A stretch of 64,000 bases of DNA from Catellatospora sp. TT07R-123 (GCF_018327705.1 NZ_BNEM01000001.1:1674001-1738000), one strand, 5' to 3'; shown: positions 35,116 through 44,180, numbered from the stretch's first letter. Notes: generated from the letters alone by a model not told the origin. Translations and numbers: made by a program.

Positions 35116-35159
35116 GAAGGGCACCTTCTCATCGCGCTGCGACGTAGAAGGTGCCCTTC
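35116..35159. repeat. Palindromic repeat family 3, copy 1
   Basis: GAAGGGCACCTTCT (35116-35129) and its exact complement (35146-35159) with a 16-nt loop, between convergent genes. Copies recur at 37881 and, degenerate, at 62479. Probably a bidirectional terminator. Confidence 0.8.
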
Positions 35160-35179
35160 TCCACCCGCGGTCAGCGGGC

Positions 35180-36448
35180 TCAGTTCAGGGCCGACGGGGT
35201 CACCTTGCCGGAGGCGTCGATGTACCACTCCTCGCTGGTGAACTCCTCGCCGCGCAGCCGCGCGGAGATCCAGTCGGCGACCAGCGTCGGCGCGAACGGG
35301 CCCAGGTTGGTCGAGGGCACCCCGCCGATGGAGTGGCGCGAGTCCTGGTACACCACGAAGCGCTTCGGACCGGGCACCGACCTCAGCAGCTTGCGGGTGT
35401 GCTCGATCGGGCTCAGCTCGTCGCGCTCGCCCGCCGCCACCAGGTACGGCATCGCCAGCCGGTCCACGTGCGCGCTCAGGTCGAGCGACCTGGCGAACCG
35501 GTCGAACTCGGCCTCGTCGGTGTGGCCCGACATGTACATGAAGCGCATCTTGTACGTCGGCGACGCCTTGCCGAACGCCGACTTCCAGCCGGGCTGGTGG
35601 CAGACGTTCATCACCGCGCAGGCGCGCAGCCGCGGCTCGTAGGCCGCCGCGAGCGTGCCCGCGAACGAGCCGAAGCTGATCCCGCTGAGCACGATCCTGT
35701 CCGGGTCGACCTCGGGCCGGTGCAGCAGCCAGTCCACGCAGGCGGTGCCCGCCCTGGTCCAGCCTTCCACGGTCATCGGCACGCCGAGCATCCGCGCCTC
35801 GTACTGGCCGGGGCCCTCCATCGCCAGCACGGCGTACCCGCGGCTGAGGAAGCGGTCGCCGTACAGGGCGACGGTCGCCTCCTTGAAGCTGTCCATGCCG
35901 GGCACCGCGATCACGGTCGGAACCTGCCCGCCGGTGTACCCGGGCGGCAGGTGGAACCAGGCGGGCAGGTGGTGGCCCTCGAACGGGATCGTCACCTGCT
36001 CCATGCGGTGGTCGGCCAGCTCGGCGTAACGGCGGAAGCAGTCGCGCTTGCGCCGGTGGTAGAAGCGGTTGACCTCGTCGTCGGCGTGGATCGGCCACTG
36101 CGCCGCACCCCAGTGCAGCGCCGCCATGTAGTGGTTGTCGCGCGAGGTGATCAGGTCGCCGGCGGCGTCGGCGGCCGCCGCGCGGGCCTCGCGGCGGCGT
36201 GCGACCGCCTCGAAGGTGGGCGCGAAGTCGGCGTAGCGGCGCACCCGGGCGCGGATGGCGGCGAAGTCGGCGCCCGCCTCCGGGCCGCACGCGGCGTTCC
36301 AGTAGATCGACCGGGGCTGGTCCCAGTCGACGCCGCGCTCGGCGATCTCCGCGTCGAGCCGGTCCCGCTCGGTTTTCCAGCGGGCGGTCACCGGGCCGGG
36401 GTGGTCCTGCTCCTGCGCCGAAGCGGGCGCGGTGGTCATCTGGTCCAT
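35180..36448 (-). CDS. Alpha/beta hydrolase of the FrsA/DUF1100-like group
   Basis: A 422-residue hydrolase with a helical N-terminal cap (about 1-140) and a canonical core: AVPGMDSFKEA oxyanion region, nucleophile Ser in SGISFGSFAG, Asp near AAGERDELSP and His in QDSRHSIGG. The layout is like 2,6-dihydroxypseudooxynicotine hydrolase and FrsA relatives that cleave C-C or ester bonds. ATG 36448 follows GAGGAG. Divergent from an FAD monooxygenase across 141 bp, so the two could act in one aromatic or ketone pathway (inference). Confidence 0.82.
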   Translation of the reverse strand: MDQMTTAPASAQEQDHPGPVTARWKTERDRLDAEIAERGVDWDQPRSIYWNAACGPEAGADFAAIRARVRRYADFAPTFEAVARRREARAAAADAAGDLITSRDNHYMAALHWGAAQWPIHADDEVNRFYHRRKRDCFRRYAELADHRMEQVTIPFEGHHLPAWFHLPPGYTGGQVPTVIAVPGMDSFKEATVALYGDRFLSRGYAVLAMEGPGQYEARMLGVPMTVEGWTRAGTACVDWLLHRPEVDPDRIVLSGISFGSFAGTLAAAYEPRLRACAVMNVCHQPGWKSAFGKASPTYKMRFMYMSGHTDEAEFDRFARSLDLSAHVDRLAMPYLVAAGERDELSPIEHTRKLLRSVPGPKRFVVYQDSRHSIGGVPSTNLGPFAPTLVADWISARLRGEEFTSEEWYIDASGKVTPSALN

Positions 36449-36589
36449 GTAGGGCTCCTCTCCCAAGACCAATGTGCCCTGGCCGGGGCACCGTGGTGGC
36501 CGGTTCGGCGCAACCTGGTGCGCTCTCCAGCGTGTCTCCAGCCCGGCTTGAGCGGCCGGTTGCGACCGTGGGAGCCGAAGGAGGCGATC

Positions 36590-37846
36590 GTGACCGATAC
36601 CGACGAATGGTCCACCGATGTGTGCGTGATCGGCGGGGGCCCGGCCGGGCTGACGCTGGCGCTGCTGCTGTCGCGCTCGGGCGTGGCGGTGACCGTGGTG
36701 GAGAAGGCCTCGTCGCTGGACCGGGAATACCGGGGCGAGATCCTGCAACCGGGCGGCCTGGCCGTGCTCGACGAGCTCGGGGTGCTGGCCGCGGCGCGCG
36801 GGCGCGGCAGCCACGTGCACGACCGGTTCCAGCTGTACAGCGGCGGCCGTGCGGTGCTGTGGGTCGACTACCGCAACCTGCCGGGGGCGTACAACTACAT
36901 GCTGGCGCTGCCGCAGCAGCACGTGCTGGCCGAGCTGCTGGCCGAGTGCGAGGGGCGGGCCGGGTTCCGCTACCTGGCCGGCACGAAGATCACCGAGCTG
37001 GTCTCCGACGGCGGCACGGTACGCGGCGCGGTGGTGACCGGCCCGCAGGGCCGCACCGTGATCCGGGCCCGGTGCGTGGTCGGCGCCGACGGCCGGTTCT
37101 CCAAGACGCGGCAGCTCAGCGGCGTGCCGTACGACCGGCGCGACGTCTTCGACTTCGACCTGCTCTGGTTCAAGATCCCGGTGCAGGGCGAGCCGCCGCG
37201 CGCGGTCACCATCCGGGGCGGCGGCGGCCGGATGCTGGTCCACTACGGCGCCCCGCCCGGGTTGCAGCTCGGCTGGGCGCTGCCGCACGGCGGATACAAG
37301 CAGCTCGCGGCGCAGCCGTTCGCGCAGTTCCGCGACGACCTGTGCCGGGCCGCGCCGGACTACGCCGACGGCATCCGCGAGCACGTGCGCGCGCTGAAGG
37401 ACCTGAGCCTGCTGGACGTGTTCTGCGGTACGGCCCGCGAGTGGGCCCGCGACGGGCTGCTGTTCATCGGCGACGCCGCGCACACGCACAGCCCGCTGGG
37501 CGCCCAGGGCGTGAACCTGGCGCTGCAGGACGCGGTGCTGGCCCATCCGGTGCTGCTGGCGGCGCTGGAGCAGGCGGAGCGGTCCGGACCGGACGCGGTG
37601 GTGCCGGCGTCGGCGCTCGCGGCGTACACCGGGCCGCGTACCGCCGACATCGGGCGCGTGATCAAGTTCCAGCAGTTGCAGGCCAAGGGGGCGCTGGGCA
37701 GCGGCAGCCGGTTCGCCGACGCCGCCAAGCGGACGATGGCCTCGATCGTGCACCACACGCCGATCGGCACCCGCCTGACCCGCATGGTCGCCTTCGGCAA
37801 CCCGGCCGCCCGGGTCCGCACCGACCTGTACGCCCGCGCCGCCTGA
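36590..37846 (+). CDS. FAD-dependent monooxygenase (PHBH-type)
   Basis: A 418-residue flavoprotein of group A aromatic hydroxylases. It has the dinucleotide fold GGGPAGLTLALLLSRSG, the DG motif in VVGADGRFSK and the GD motif in LLFIGDAAHTHSPLGAQGVNLALQDA. The family uses NAD(P)H and O2 to hydroxylate or epoxidise a ring. GTG 36590 follows AAGGAGGC; upstream reading frame is a shadow of the divergent hydrolase. The pairing suggests ring oxidation followed by hydrolysis. The substrate is unknown. Confidence 0.86.
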   Translation: MTDTDEWSTDVCVIGGGPAGLTLALLLSRSGVAVTVVEKASSLDREYRGEILQPGGLAVLDELGVLAAARGRGSHVHDRFQLYSGGRAVLWVDYRNLPGAYNYMLALPQQHVLAELLAECEGRAGFRYLAGTKITELVSDGGTVRGAVVTGPQGRTVIRARCVVGADGRFSKTRQLSGVPYDRRDVFDFDLLWFKIPVQGEPPRAVTIRGGGGRMLVHYGAPPGLQLGWALPHGGYKQLAAQPFAQFRDDLCRAAPDYADGIREHVRALKDLSLLDVFCGTAREWARDGLLFIGDAAHTHSPLGAQGVNLALQDAVLAHPVLLAALEQAERSGPDAVVPASALAAYTGPRTADIGRVIKFQQLQAKGALGSGSRFADAAKRTMASIVHHTPIGTRLTRMVAFGNPAARVRTDLYARAA

Positions 37847-37880
37847 CCCGCCCGCCCCGCACCTCGGGGCTGTGCGTCAA

Positions 37881-37924
37881 GAAGGGCACCTTCTACCTCG
37901 CAATGAGATAAGAAGGTGCCCTTC
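37881..37924. repeat. Palindromic repeat family 3, copy 2
   Basis: GAAGGGCACCTTCT (37881-37894) with its complement at 37911-37924, flanked by GTCAA and CTTAC, between convergent genes. It is 2.8 kb from copy 1 and identical in the arms. Confidence 0.8.
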
Positions 37925-37936
37925 CTTACGACTCTT

Positions 37937-39079
37937 CTAGCGCGGGAGGGTGACCTTGAGGACACGGCCGCCGGTGGCGCAGGTGGAGCAGTCGGTCAGG
38001 AACGCGCTCCCGCCCCGGATGGTCAGCCCGCCCGGGAAGTTGATGTCGTCGAGCACCAGCTCAGGAGTGGCGCCCGCATGCCGGACGCGCATCAGGGCGC
38101 CGATGCCCCGCCCCGGGCCGAACATCGAGGTGTGGGTGAACTCCAGGACGTAGAGCGAGCCGTCGGGGCCGAACGCCAGGTCGACGGCGGCGGTCAGGCC
38201 TTCGGCGTACACGGCGGGGGCCTGACCGGGCACGATGCGCCAGACCCGGGCCCCGCCGGTCGGGAACGGCGAGCCGGTCAGCTCGACGACGTAGTAGGCG
38301 CCGCCGTGCACGGCCACGCCCATCGGCACGGTCTGCATGCCGACCGTGGTGCCCGGCGGCAGGCCGAAGCTCGGCGGGGCGACCGCCTCGCGGTTGGGCA
38401 GCACCGCCAGCGTCGACACGGCGCCGTCCGGGTCGACGTGGAACAGCGCGTTGGCACCCGCGTCGGAGACCACGGCGCCCTCGGGGTCGTAGGCCACCGA
38501 CTGCGGGTTGCTGTCGACCTCGCCCCGGTCCGGGTTGGCCAGTGCCTCGTACCCGGCGACGTCGGCGACGAGTTCCGGGTACAGGCTGAGGGTCAGCCAC
38601 GACTTCGGGTCGCGGCGCAGCGTGAACAGGCCGCCCATGAGCTGGCCGGGGGCGGGCAGCTCGGCGCGCACCTTCGGGTCCTCGCTCAGGCCGATGGTGA
38701 GCAGGCTGTGGCCGTGCCTGGTGAACGCGATGTCGGTCGGGCCGATCGCCTCGGTGCCGTCCGGTCCGGCCAGCGACGGCAGGCCGGTGACCAGGCGCTC
38801 GTAGCCGTCGGGGGTCAGGCGGCCGACCGCGCCGGTGGGCCCGAAGCAGCCCTCGCCCTGCGGCCGGGGCAGGCAGACCGGGTCGGCGGCACCGTCGGCG
38901 CCGCGTCCGGCCTCGACGACGTACAGGTCGCCGTCGGCGTCGAAGGCCAGGCCGCGCGGGTTGCTCAGGCCCCAGTAGAGCACGGTGACGCCGGGCGCGG
39001 CCGCGGCGGGCAGTCCGGGAAGGAGCGAGGCGAGCAGCGCGGCCGCCGCGGCGGCCAGACTCCTGACGGTGGTGGGCAC
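37937..39079 (-). CDS. ScyD/ScyE-like secreted beta-propeller protein
   Basis: A 380-residue exported protein (signal RSLAAAAAALLASLLPGLPAAAA). It has repeated blades: LSNPRGLAFDADGDLYVVEAGRG, then GPTDIAFTRHGHSLL, NPQSVAYDPEGAVVSDAG and AVDLAFGPDGSLYVLEF, as in NHL/SGL propellers. A late CSTC motif closes the chain. The ScyD/ScyE family was named for scytonemin gene clusters, but actinobacterial members stand alone with unknown role. GTG 39079 follows GGAGG. Confidence 0.82.
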   Translation of the reverse strand: MPTTVRSLAAAAAALLASLLPGLPAAAAPGVTVLYWGLSNPRGLAFDADGDLYVVEAGRGADGAADPVCLPRPQGEGCFGPTGAVGRLTPDGYERLVTGLPSLAGPDGTEAIGPTDIAFTRHGHSLLTIGLSEDPKVRAELPAPGQLMGGLFTLRRDPKSWLTLSLYPELVADVAGYEALANPDRGEVDSNPQSVAYDPEGAVVSDAGANALFHVDPDGAVSTLAVLPNREAVAPPSFGLPPGTTVGMQTVPMGVAVHGGAYYVVELTGSPFPTGGARVWRIVPGQAPAVYAEGLTAAVDLAFGPDGSLYVLEFTHTSMFGPGRGIGALMRVRHAGATPELVLDDINFPGGLTIRGGSAFLTDCSTCATGGRVLKVTLPR

Positions 39080-39162
39080 GGCGGTCCTCCAGCAGCGCGA
39101 GACGATCGTCGCATACCAGATAAAACCGATTTGATCTGATTGTCACGCACCCGCGCCGCGCG

Positions 39163-39241
39163 AAGATCGCGCAAGTTGCCGGGCAATCGGGCGTATGACC
39201 TCACAAGATACGCCCGATCGCCCGGCAACTTGGCCGATCTT
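39163..39241. repeat. Palindromic repeat family 2, copy 1
   Basis: A 79-bp imperfect palindrome. The left arm carries CAAGTTGCCGGGCAATCGGG and the right arm its near complement, with AAGATC/GATCTT ends. A second copy lies at 58572. Confidence 0.8.
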
Positions 39242-39294
39242 GGCCCGCTGGCCGCGGTCGCCCGGGCAGGGGCGGCCGCGGCCGGCGGGAGTCA

Positions 39295-41568
39295 TCACAG
39301 GCCGGAGTTGAGGGCGGTCATCAGGGTGCCGGCGGCGGTGTCGCCGGACATCTCCCAGATCATGCCGCCGAGCAGGCCCTTCTGCTTGAGCCAGGCGGTC
39401 TTCTGGCCGATGGACCAGGTGTCGTCGAACGACCACCACTGGCCGCCCGCCCCGGTGTAGCAGTACGTCGACACCGACTGCGTGTCGTGGTACACCGTGC
39501 AGCCCGGCACGCCCGCGATCAGGTTGGCGTACCCGCGGGTGCCCGCCTCCTCGGCGAACTGGCCCGGCGCCGCGCCGGTGGCCGTCTGCCACTCGCCGTT
39601 GGCCCCGCCCGCGGCCACGCCCTGCCAGCCGCGGCCGTAGAACGCCATGCCGATGGTCAGCCGCCGCGGGCTCACCCCGGCGCCGGTGTACGTCGCGATC
39701 GCCTTCTCCACGCTGAACTCGAACGAGTACGGGTCCTGCGCGTCGCGGTACAGGTTGGCCTGGTGGCCGGTGCGGTTGGGCTCCCACGAGTTGTCCGAAC
39801 CGGACCCGTGGAAGTCGTAGCCCTGCACGTTGGCGAAGTCCAGCGACTGGAACACCCCGGTCGGGCTGACGTCCCAGCCGGCCGCGACCTTGGCCGGGTC
39901 GGCCGGGGTGAACGCGGTCAGCAGGTAGCGCTTGCCGGTGGTGGCGCCCAGCGCGTCGAGCTGGCGGCGGAACTCGGCCAGCAGCAGCGTGTTGTTGGCC
40001 TTGTCGGCGGCGCTGACGTGGTTGCCCGGGTGCCCCTCGGCGCCCGGCCACTCCCAGTCGAGGTCGATGCCGTCGAAGATGTTCGCGGCGCTGCCCGCCC
40101 CGCCCGCGCCGTTGTAGGCGGGCAGGTTGCCCTTGATGTACACGTCCAGGCAGGAGCTGACGAACTTCTGCCGCGAGGCGGCCGTGGCGGCCACGTCGGA
40201 GAAGTACTTCGAGTACGTCCAGCCGCCGATCGAGATCAGCACCTTCAGGTTCGGGTACTTCACCTTGAGCTTGCGCAGCTGGTTGTAGTTGCCGCGCAGC
40301 GGCTCCCAGCCGGTGTCGGCGACCCCGTCGACCGACTGGGCGGCGGCCATCGGGCGGCCGTAGTCGGCGTCGGCGTCACCGGCGCCGGTGCCCTGGTCGG
40401 GGTCCTGCGGGTTGGCGGTGGTGCCCTTGGTGACGCCCTGGAGGCACGTCAGGTTGACCGGGTCGATGTTGGCGAAGGCGTAGTTGAGGTGGGTCAGCTT
40501 CGCCGCCGAACCGCTCGTGTCGAGGTTGCGGACGAAGTACTGCCGCCCGTAGATGCCCCACTGCACGAAGTAGCCGACCTTGGCGTAGCCGCCGTTGAGC
40601 ACGTCGTCGGTGGTCACGGCGACCGCGTTGCTCGCCGCCGAGGCGTTGTCGTAGGTGTCGCGGGCCTTGACCGTGAACGTGTACGACGTCATGGGCGCCA
40701 GCCCGGTGACGACCGCGCTGAGCCCGGTGCTGGTGGCGCGCAGGGTGGAGCCGGTGTAGACGTCGTACCCGGCGATGCCGCTCGCGTCGGTGGCCGCGTT
40801 CCAGGCCAGGGTGACCGAGGTGGACGACTTGGCGGTCGAGCGCAGGCTGCCCGGCACGCTCGGCGGCGTGGTGTCGTCGGCGGGGTTGAGCGTGGTCGCG
40901 GTGACCGCGCCGCTGACGGCCGACAGGTTGCCCCGGGTGTCCTTGGCCCGCACCGTGAAGGTGTAGGCCGTGTTCGGGGTCAGGCCGGTGACGGTCGCCG
41001 AGGTGCCGGTGGCGCTCGCCACGACCGTGCTGCCGCTGAGCACGTCGTAGCCCGCGATCGGGAAGTCGGTCGCGGCCGCGGCGGTCCAGGACAGCGACAC
41101 GGTACGGGTGGTGCGGCCGGTCACCGTCACGCCGGTCGGCGCGCCGGGCGCCCGGTCGGGCGTGCCGTCGCACTTGTTGCCGTTGATCCGGCAGTTCAGC
41201 GGGGTGGCGCCGGAGCCGTAGGCGATGAACCACGGGCTGTACGGCTCCGTGTTCGCCCCCGCGGCGACCGTGCCGTTGTAGTGCGCGTTGACCACGGTCA
41301 CGTGCGAGCCGGACTGGGTGGGGGTGCCGTTGTAGAAATTGCTCATCGTCACCCCGGCGGGCAGGTCGAACTCCAGCGTCCAGCCGGTGATCGAGCCCGT
41401 GGTGGGGTTGTTGACGACGAACTTGTCCTGGAACCACGAGCCGTTGTTGACGCTGGAGAAGGTGGCCGTCAGGCCGTTGGGGGCGGCGGCCGCGGCGCCG
41501 GGCAGCGCTACGGCGACACCTAGGCAGACGGCGAGGCTTGCGGCAAGGGAGCGGATCCTGCTGCGCAT
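39295..41568 (-). CDS. GH18 chitinase with CBM2 and two fibronectin III domains
   Basis: A 757-residue exported chitinase. Signal peptide (ASLAVCLGVAVALPGAAAA), a CBM2-type cellulose/chitin-binding domain (about 30-135), two Fn3 domains (about 145-330) and a GH18 barrel (about 345-757). The GH18 catalytic DxxDxDxE is present in FDGIDLDWEWPG. It should hydrolyse chitin to chitobiose outside the cell. ATG 41568 follows GGAGGGC. A perfect 21-bp operator-like palindrome sits just upstream. Confidence 0.93.
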   Translation of the reverse strand: MRSRIRSLAASLAVCLGVAVALPGAAAAAPNGLTATFSSVNNGSWFQDKFVVNNPTTGSITGWTLEFDLPAGVTMSNFYNGTPTQSGSHVTVVNAHYNGTVAAGANTEPYSPWFIAYGSGATPLNCRINGNKCDGTPDRAPGAPTGVTVTGRTTRTVSLSWTAAAATDFPIAGYDVLSGSTVVASATGTSATVTGLTPNTAYTFTVRAKDTRGNLSAVSGAVTATTLNPADDTTPPSVPGSLRSTAKSSTSVTLAWNAATDASGIAGYDVYTGSTLRATSTGLSAVVTGLAPMTSYTFTVKARDTYDNASAASNAVAVTTDDVLNGGYAKVGYFVQWGIYGRQYFVRNLDTSGSAAKLTHLNYAFANIDPVNLTCLQGVTKGTTANPQDPDQGTGAGDADADYGRPMAAAQSVDGVADTGWEPLRGNYNQLRKLKVKYPNLKVLISIGGWTYSKYFSDVAATAASRQKFVSSCLDVYIKGNLPAYNGAGGAGSAANIFDGIDLDWEWPGAEGHPGNHVSAADKANNTLLLAEFRRQLDALGATTGKRYLLTAFTPADPAKVAAGWDVSPTGVFQSLDFANVQGYDFHGSGSDNSWEPNRTGHQANLYRDAQDPYSFEFSVEKAIATYTGAGVSPRRLTIGMAFYGRGWQGVAAGGANGEWQTATGAAPGQFAEEAGTRGYANLIAGVPGCTVYHDTQSVSTYCYTGAGGQWWSFDDTWSIGQKTAWLKQKGLLGGMIWEMSGDTAAGTLMTALNSGL

Positions 41569-41580
41569 GTGCCCTCCTGT

Positions 41581-41601
41581 TATTAGGAAACTTTCCTAAT
41601 A
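41581..41601 (-). promoter_or_regulatory. Operator-like palindrome upstream of chitinase
   Basis: TATTAGGAAA and its complement TTTCCTAATA flank a single C. Motifs of the form TTAGGAAA-N-TTTCCTAA are seen before secreted hydrolase genes of actinomycetes and resemble ROK-regulator sites (assignment is inference). It lies 13 bp upstream of the start. Confidence 0.65.
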
Positions 41602-41863
41602 TTGAGTCGCACCTATCCCGCCGTCAACGCAACATTCACCTAAATTAATTTAACTACACCCGTAGTACCACCCCGCCACCCTCCGTCGGCGCTGCCCCGC
41701 GCCGGGCCGCGTCACCGCGCCGCTGTGCCGGGCGAAGATCGGCGTCTTCGGTCGAAAGATTGGCTCAGCGACAATGTACTGTCCCGGAACGGCGATCTTC
41801 GGCGCCGCCAGGATCGAGGCGAGGGGCCAGGGGCGGGGGCGAGGGGTGAGGGACCGGCGCCGG

Positions 41864-42712
41864 TCAGGGCTGGGTGGTGTGGCGCAGTAGGGCCGGGATG
41901 ACGGTCGGCCAGTCGGCGCGGTCCAGGTCGTGGCCGGCCTCGGGCATGACCAGCACCTCGACCTGCGGCAGCGCGCGGGCCAGGGCCCAGGCGTGCGCCA
42001 CCGGCAGCACCGGATCGGATCCGCCGTGCACGACCAGCACCGGCGCCATGATCTCACCCAGCCGCTTGCGCCACGGCGGCCCGTAGTCGAGTTCGCCATG
42101 CCGCCGCAGGGCGGTGGCCAGGTCGGCGCTGTGCGCCACGGTCCGCTCGGCGATCCGCCGCGCCCCGGCCGCGTCGAACTCGCGCGCCACCCCGGCCCGA
42201 ATCGCGGCCAGCCCCACCAGGTACGACGTGGCGGCGGCCGCGTCGTCCCAGTCGGGCAGGGGCACGCGGTCCAGGTCGCCGAGCACCCGCCGCGACGGCG
42301 GCGGCAGGTCGCTGTCGTCGGCGCCGGGCGCGGCGAGGCTGCTGGAGATCAGGGCGAGCGAGGCGACCCGCTCCGGATGGTCCAGCGCGAGCAGCTGCGC
42401 GACCATGCCGCCCATCGCCGCGCCGACGACGTGGGCGCGCTTGTGATCGAGCGCGTCGAGCAGGCCGAGCGCGTCGGCGGCCAGATCGGCCAGCGTGGAC
42501 GGGCTGCGGCGGACGCCGGAGCGGCCGGTGTCGCGGTGGTCGAACCTGATCACGTATTGCCCGGCGGCGGCCAGCTCCTGGCAGAACTCGTCCTCCCACG
42601 CCGTCATCGGCGCGGCGGCACCGGCGATCAGCAGCAGTGCCGGGTCGGCGGGTGCGCCGAACGTCTGCGCGCACAGGATGCCGCCGTTGACTCGGATCCA
42701 CCTCTGCGACAT
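41864..42712 (-). CDS. Alpha/beta hydrolase-fold protein lacking the nucleophilic serine
   Basis: A 282-residue protein of the 3-oxoadipate enol-lactonase-like group. The strand-turn-helix reads VVGAAMGGMVAQ: position 99, normally Ser in G-x-S-x-G, is Ala. The acid (GGSDPVLP) and His (EAGHDLDRADW) are kept, as is an N-terminal IAGAAAPMTAWED oxyanion strand. The serine-less centre suggests a non-hydrolytic role, a different mechanism or an error in sequencing. ATG 42712 precedes SQRWIRVNGG. Followed by family 1 repeat copy B upstream. Confidence 0.82.
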   Translation of the reverse strand: MSQRWIRVNGGILCAQTFGAPADPALLLIAGAAAPMTAWEDEFCQELAAAGQYVIRFDHRDTGRSGVRRSPSTLADLAADALGLLDALDHKRAHVVGAAMGGMVAQLLALDHPERVASLALISSSLAAPGADDSDLPPPSRRVLGDLDRVPLPDWDDAAAATSYLVGLAAIRAGVAREFDAAGARRIAERTVAHSADLATALRRHGELDYGPPWRKRLGEIMAPVLVVHGGSDPVLPVAHAWALARALPQVEVLVMPEAGHDLDRADWPTVIPALLRHTTQP

Positions 42713-42912
42713 CGCCGCCTCCTGGGCCCGGCGACCAGCGCCGCGATCGGGTCCCAGGCCGCCGACCAGCCCGGGGTCGTGGCCGATCGTACGAGCCGCG
42801 AGCGCCGCCCACCTTCTTCAGAAATGCTGTTTCACCAGGGCGATTCGCCGCCGACCGTCCACTCGACACGCTCCCGTCGCGCGCGCCGCCGGGTCGCCGG
42901 GTCGCCGGGTCG

Positions 42913-42976
42913 GTGCAGTTTCGGGGAAAGTGCAGGAATCTTGGCGCGCTTTCGTGCACTTTCCCCGAAACTGCAC
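42913..42976. repeat. Palindromic repeat family 1, copy B
   Basis: A 64-bp element with GTGCAGTTTCGGGGAAA left arm and complement right arm, inner GTGCAGGAATCTTGGCGC. The inner core matches copy A in reverse orientation and copy C directly. Confidence 0.85.
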
Positions 42977-43008
42977 GAAAAGGGCCCGCCACCCGTCGCG
43001 GCTGCGAC

Positions 43009-43120
43009 GGGTAGCGGGTAGCGGGCAGCGGGCAGCGGGCGGCGGGCAGCGGGCGGCGGGTAGCGGGCGGCGGGCGGCGGGCGGCGGGCGGCGGGCGGCG
43101 GGCGGCGGGCGGCGGGTGGC
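43009..43120. repeat. Sixteen-copy tandem heptamer repeat
   Basis: Units GGGTAGC, GGGCAGC, GGGCGGC and GGGTGGC repeat 16 times without interruption. The last seven GGGCGGC copies are identical. It ends three bases from the stop of the EamA transporter. Confidence 0.9.
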
Positions 43121-43123
43121 GGG

Positions 43124-44095
43124 TCAGGAGCGGGAGGCGGCCAGCTCCGGTTCGGGAGCCGGGACCGGAACGGCGGTGCGGGACTCGTCCAGGCGCACCA
43201 GCACCACTCCGGCCAGGATCAGCACCCCGCCGAGCAGCTGGAGGCGCGTGGGCAGCTCGTCCAGCAGCAGCCAGGCGAACAGCACCGCGAACAGGACCTC
43301 GGTCAGCCCGGCGAAGGAGGACATCCGCGCGCCCAGGATCCGCGCGGCACCGATGCCGCACAGGTACGACACCACGGCGGCGACCAGGGACAGCCCGGCG
43401 ACCGGCAGCAACCAGCTCACCTGGTGCCCCGCGAACTCCACCGCACCGAAGGAGGCGTGCAGCGGGAGCAGCCCGACCGCGCCGAGCAGCACCAGCATGA
43501 CCGCGCCGACGGACATGCCGCCGCTGGCCATGGCGACCGAGGGCAGCTGCTCGTCGACCCGCGCCGACAGCACGTAGTACGCGGCCAGGCCGACGGCGGC
43601 GGCCAGGCCCCACAGCACGCCGACCGGCTCGAAGCGGCCGCCGGTGAGGTCCAGGATCAGCACCAGCCCGGCCACGGCTGCCACGGCCCCGAGCGCGGTC
43701 AGCCGGCCCGGCCGCTGGCCGTGCACGGCCCACATCCAGAACACCACCAGGATGATGCCGAGGTACTCCAGCAGCAGCGCGACGCCGACCGGCAGGTAGC
43801 GCACCGCGTTGAAGAAGCCGACCTGGGCGCCGCCGACGGCGAGCAGGCCGTACACGGTGACGGAGGTGGCGCTGCGGCGCAGCACGTGCCACTTGCCGCG
43901 CAGCGCGAGCAGGGTCGGCACGACCAGCACCAGGGCGGCGACGCCGACGCGCATGGCCACGGCGGCCGTCGCCGACCAGCCCGCGTCGAGCAGGGAGTGG
44001 GCGAACGAGCCCGACGTGGCGAAGGAGGCCGCCGAGATCACGGCGAGCCCTAGGCCGAGACCGGTGGAATTCTGGGTACGCATGGACGTCTGCAT
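43124..44095 (-). CDS. EamA/DMT superfamily transporter
   Basis: A 323-residue membrane protein with ten predicted TM helices in two EamA repeats (GLAVISAASFATSGSF... and AYYVLSARVDEQLPSVAM...). Such proteins export amino acids, nucleotides or drugs; substrate is unknown. ATG 44095 follows GAGGTGA; an upstream TTG-led extension has no ribosome site. Divergent from the CGNR regulator across about 85 bp, which may control it (inference). Confidence 0.87.
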   Translation of the reverse strand: MQTSMRTQNSTGLGLGLAVISAASFATSGSFAHSLLDAGWSATAAVAMRVGVAALVLVVPTLLALRGKWHVLRRSATSVTVYGLLAVGGAQVGFFNAVRYLPVGVALLLEYLGIILVVFWMWAVHGQRPGRLTALGAVAAVAGLVLILDLTGGRFEPVGVLWGLAAAVGLAAYYVLSARVDEQLPSVAMASGGMSVGAVMLVLLGAVGLLPLHASFGAVEFAGHQVSWLLPVAGLSLVAAVVSYLCGIGAARILGARMSSFAGLTEVLFAVLFAWLLLDELPTRLQLLGGVLILAGVVLVRLDESRTAVPVPAPEPELAASRS

Positions 44096-44180
44096 GAGTG
44101 TCACCTCGATCGGGCCGCACGTAATGAGCAAAGTGCGGCTATGCTGATGACACTACGCCGGAAGGTTGAAAGGAGTCAAG

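Noticed and set aside
43009-43120. CRISPR-like array
   Set aside because: Uniform 7-bp units with no spacers and no cas genes.
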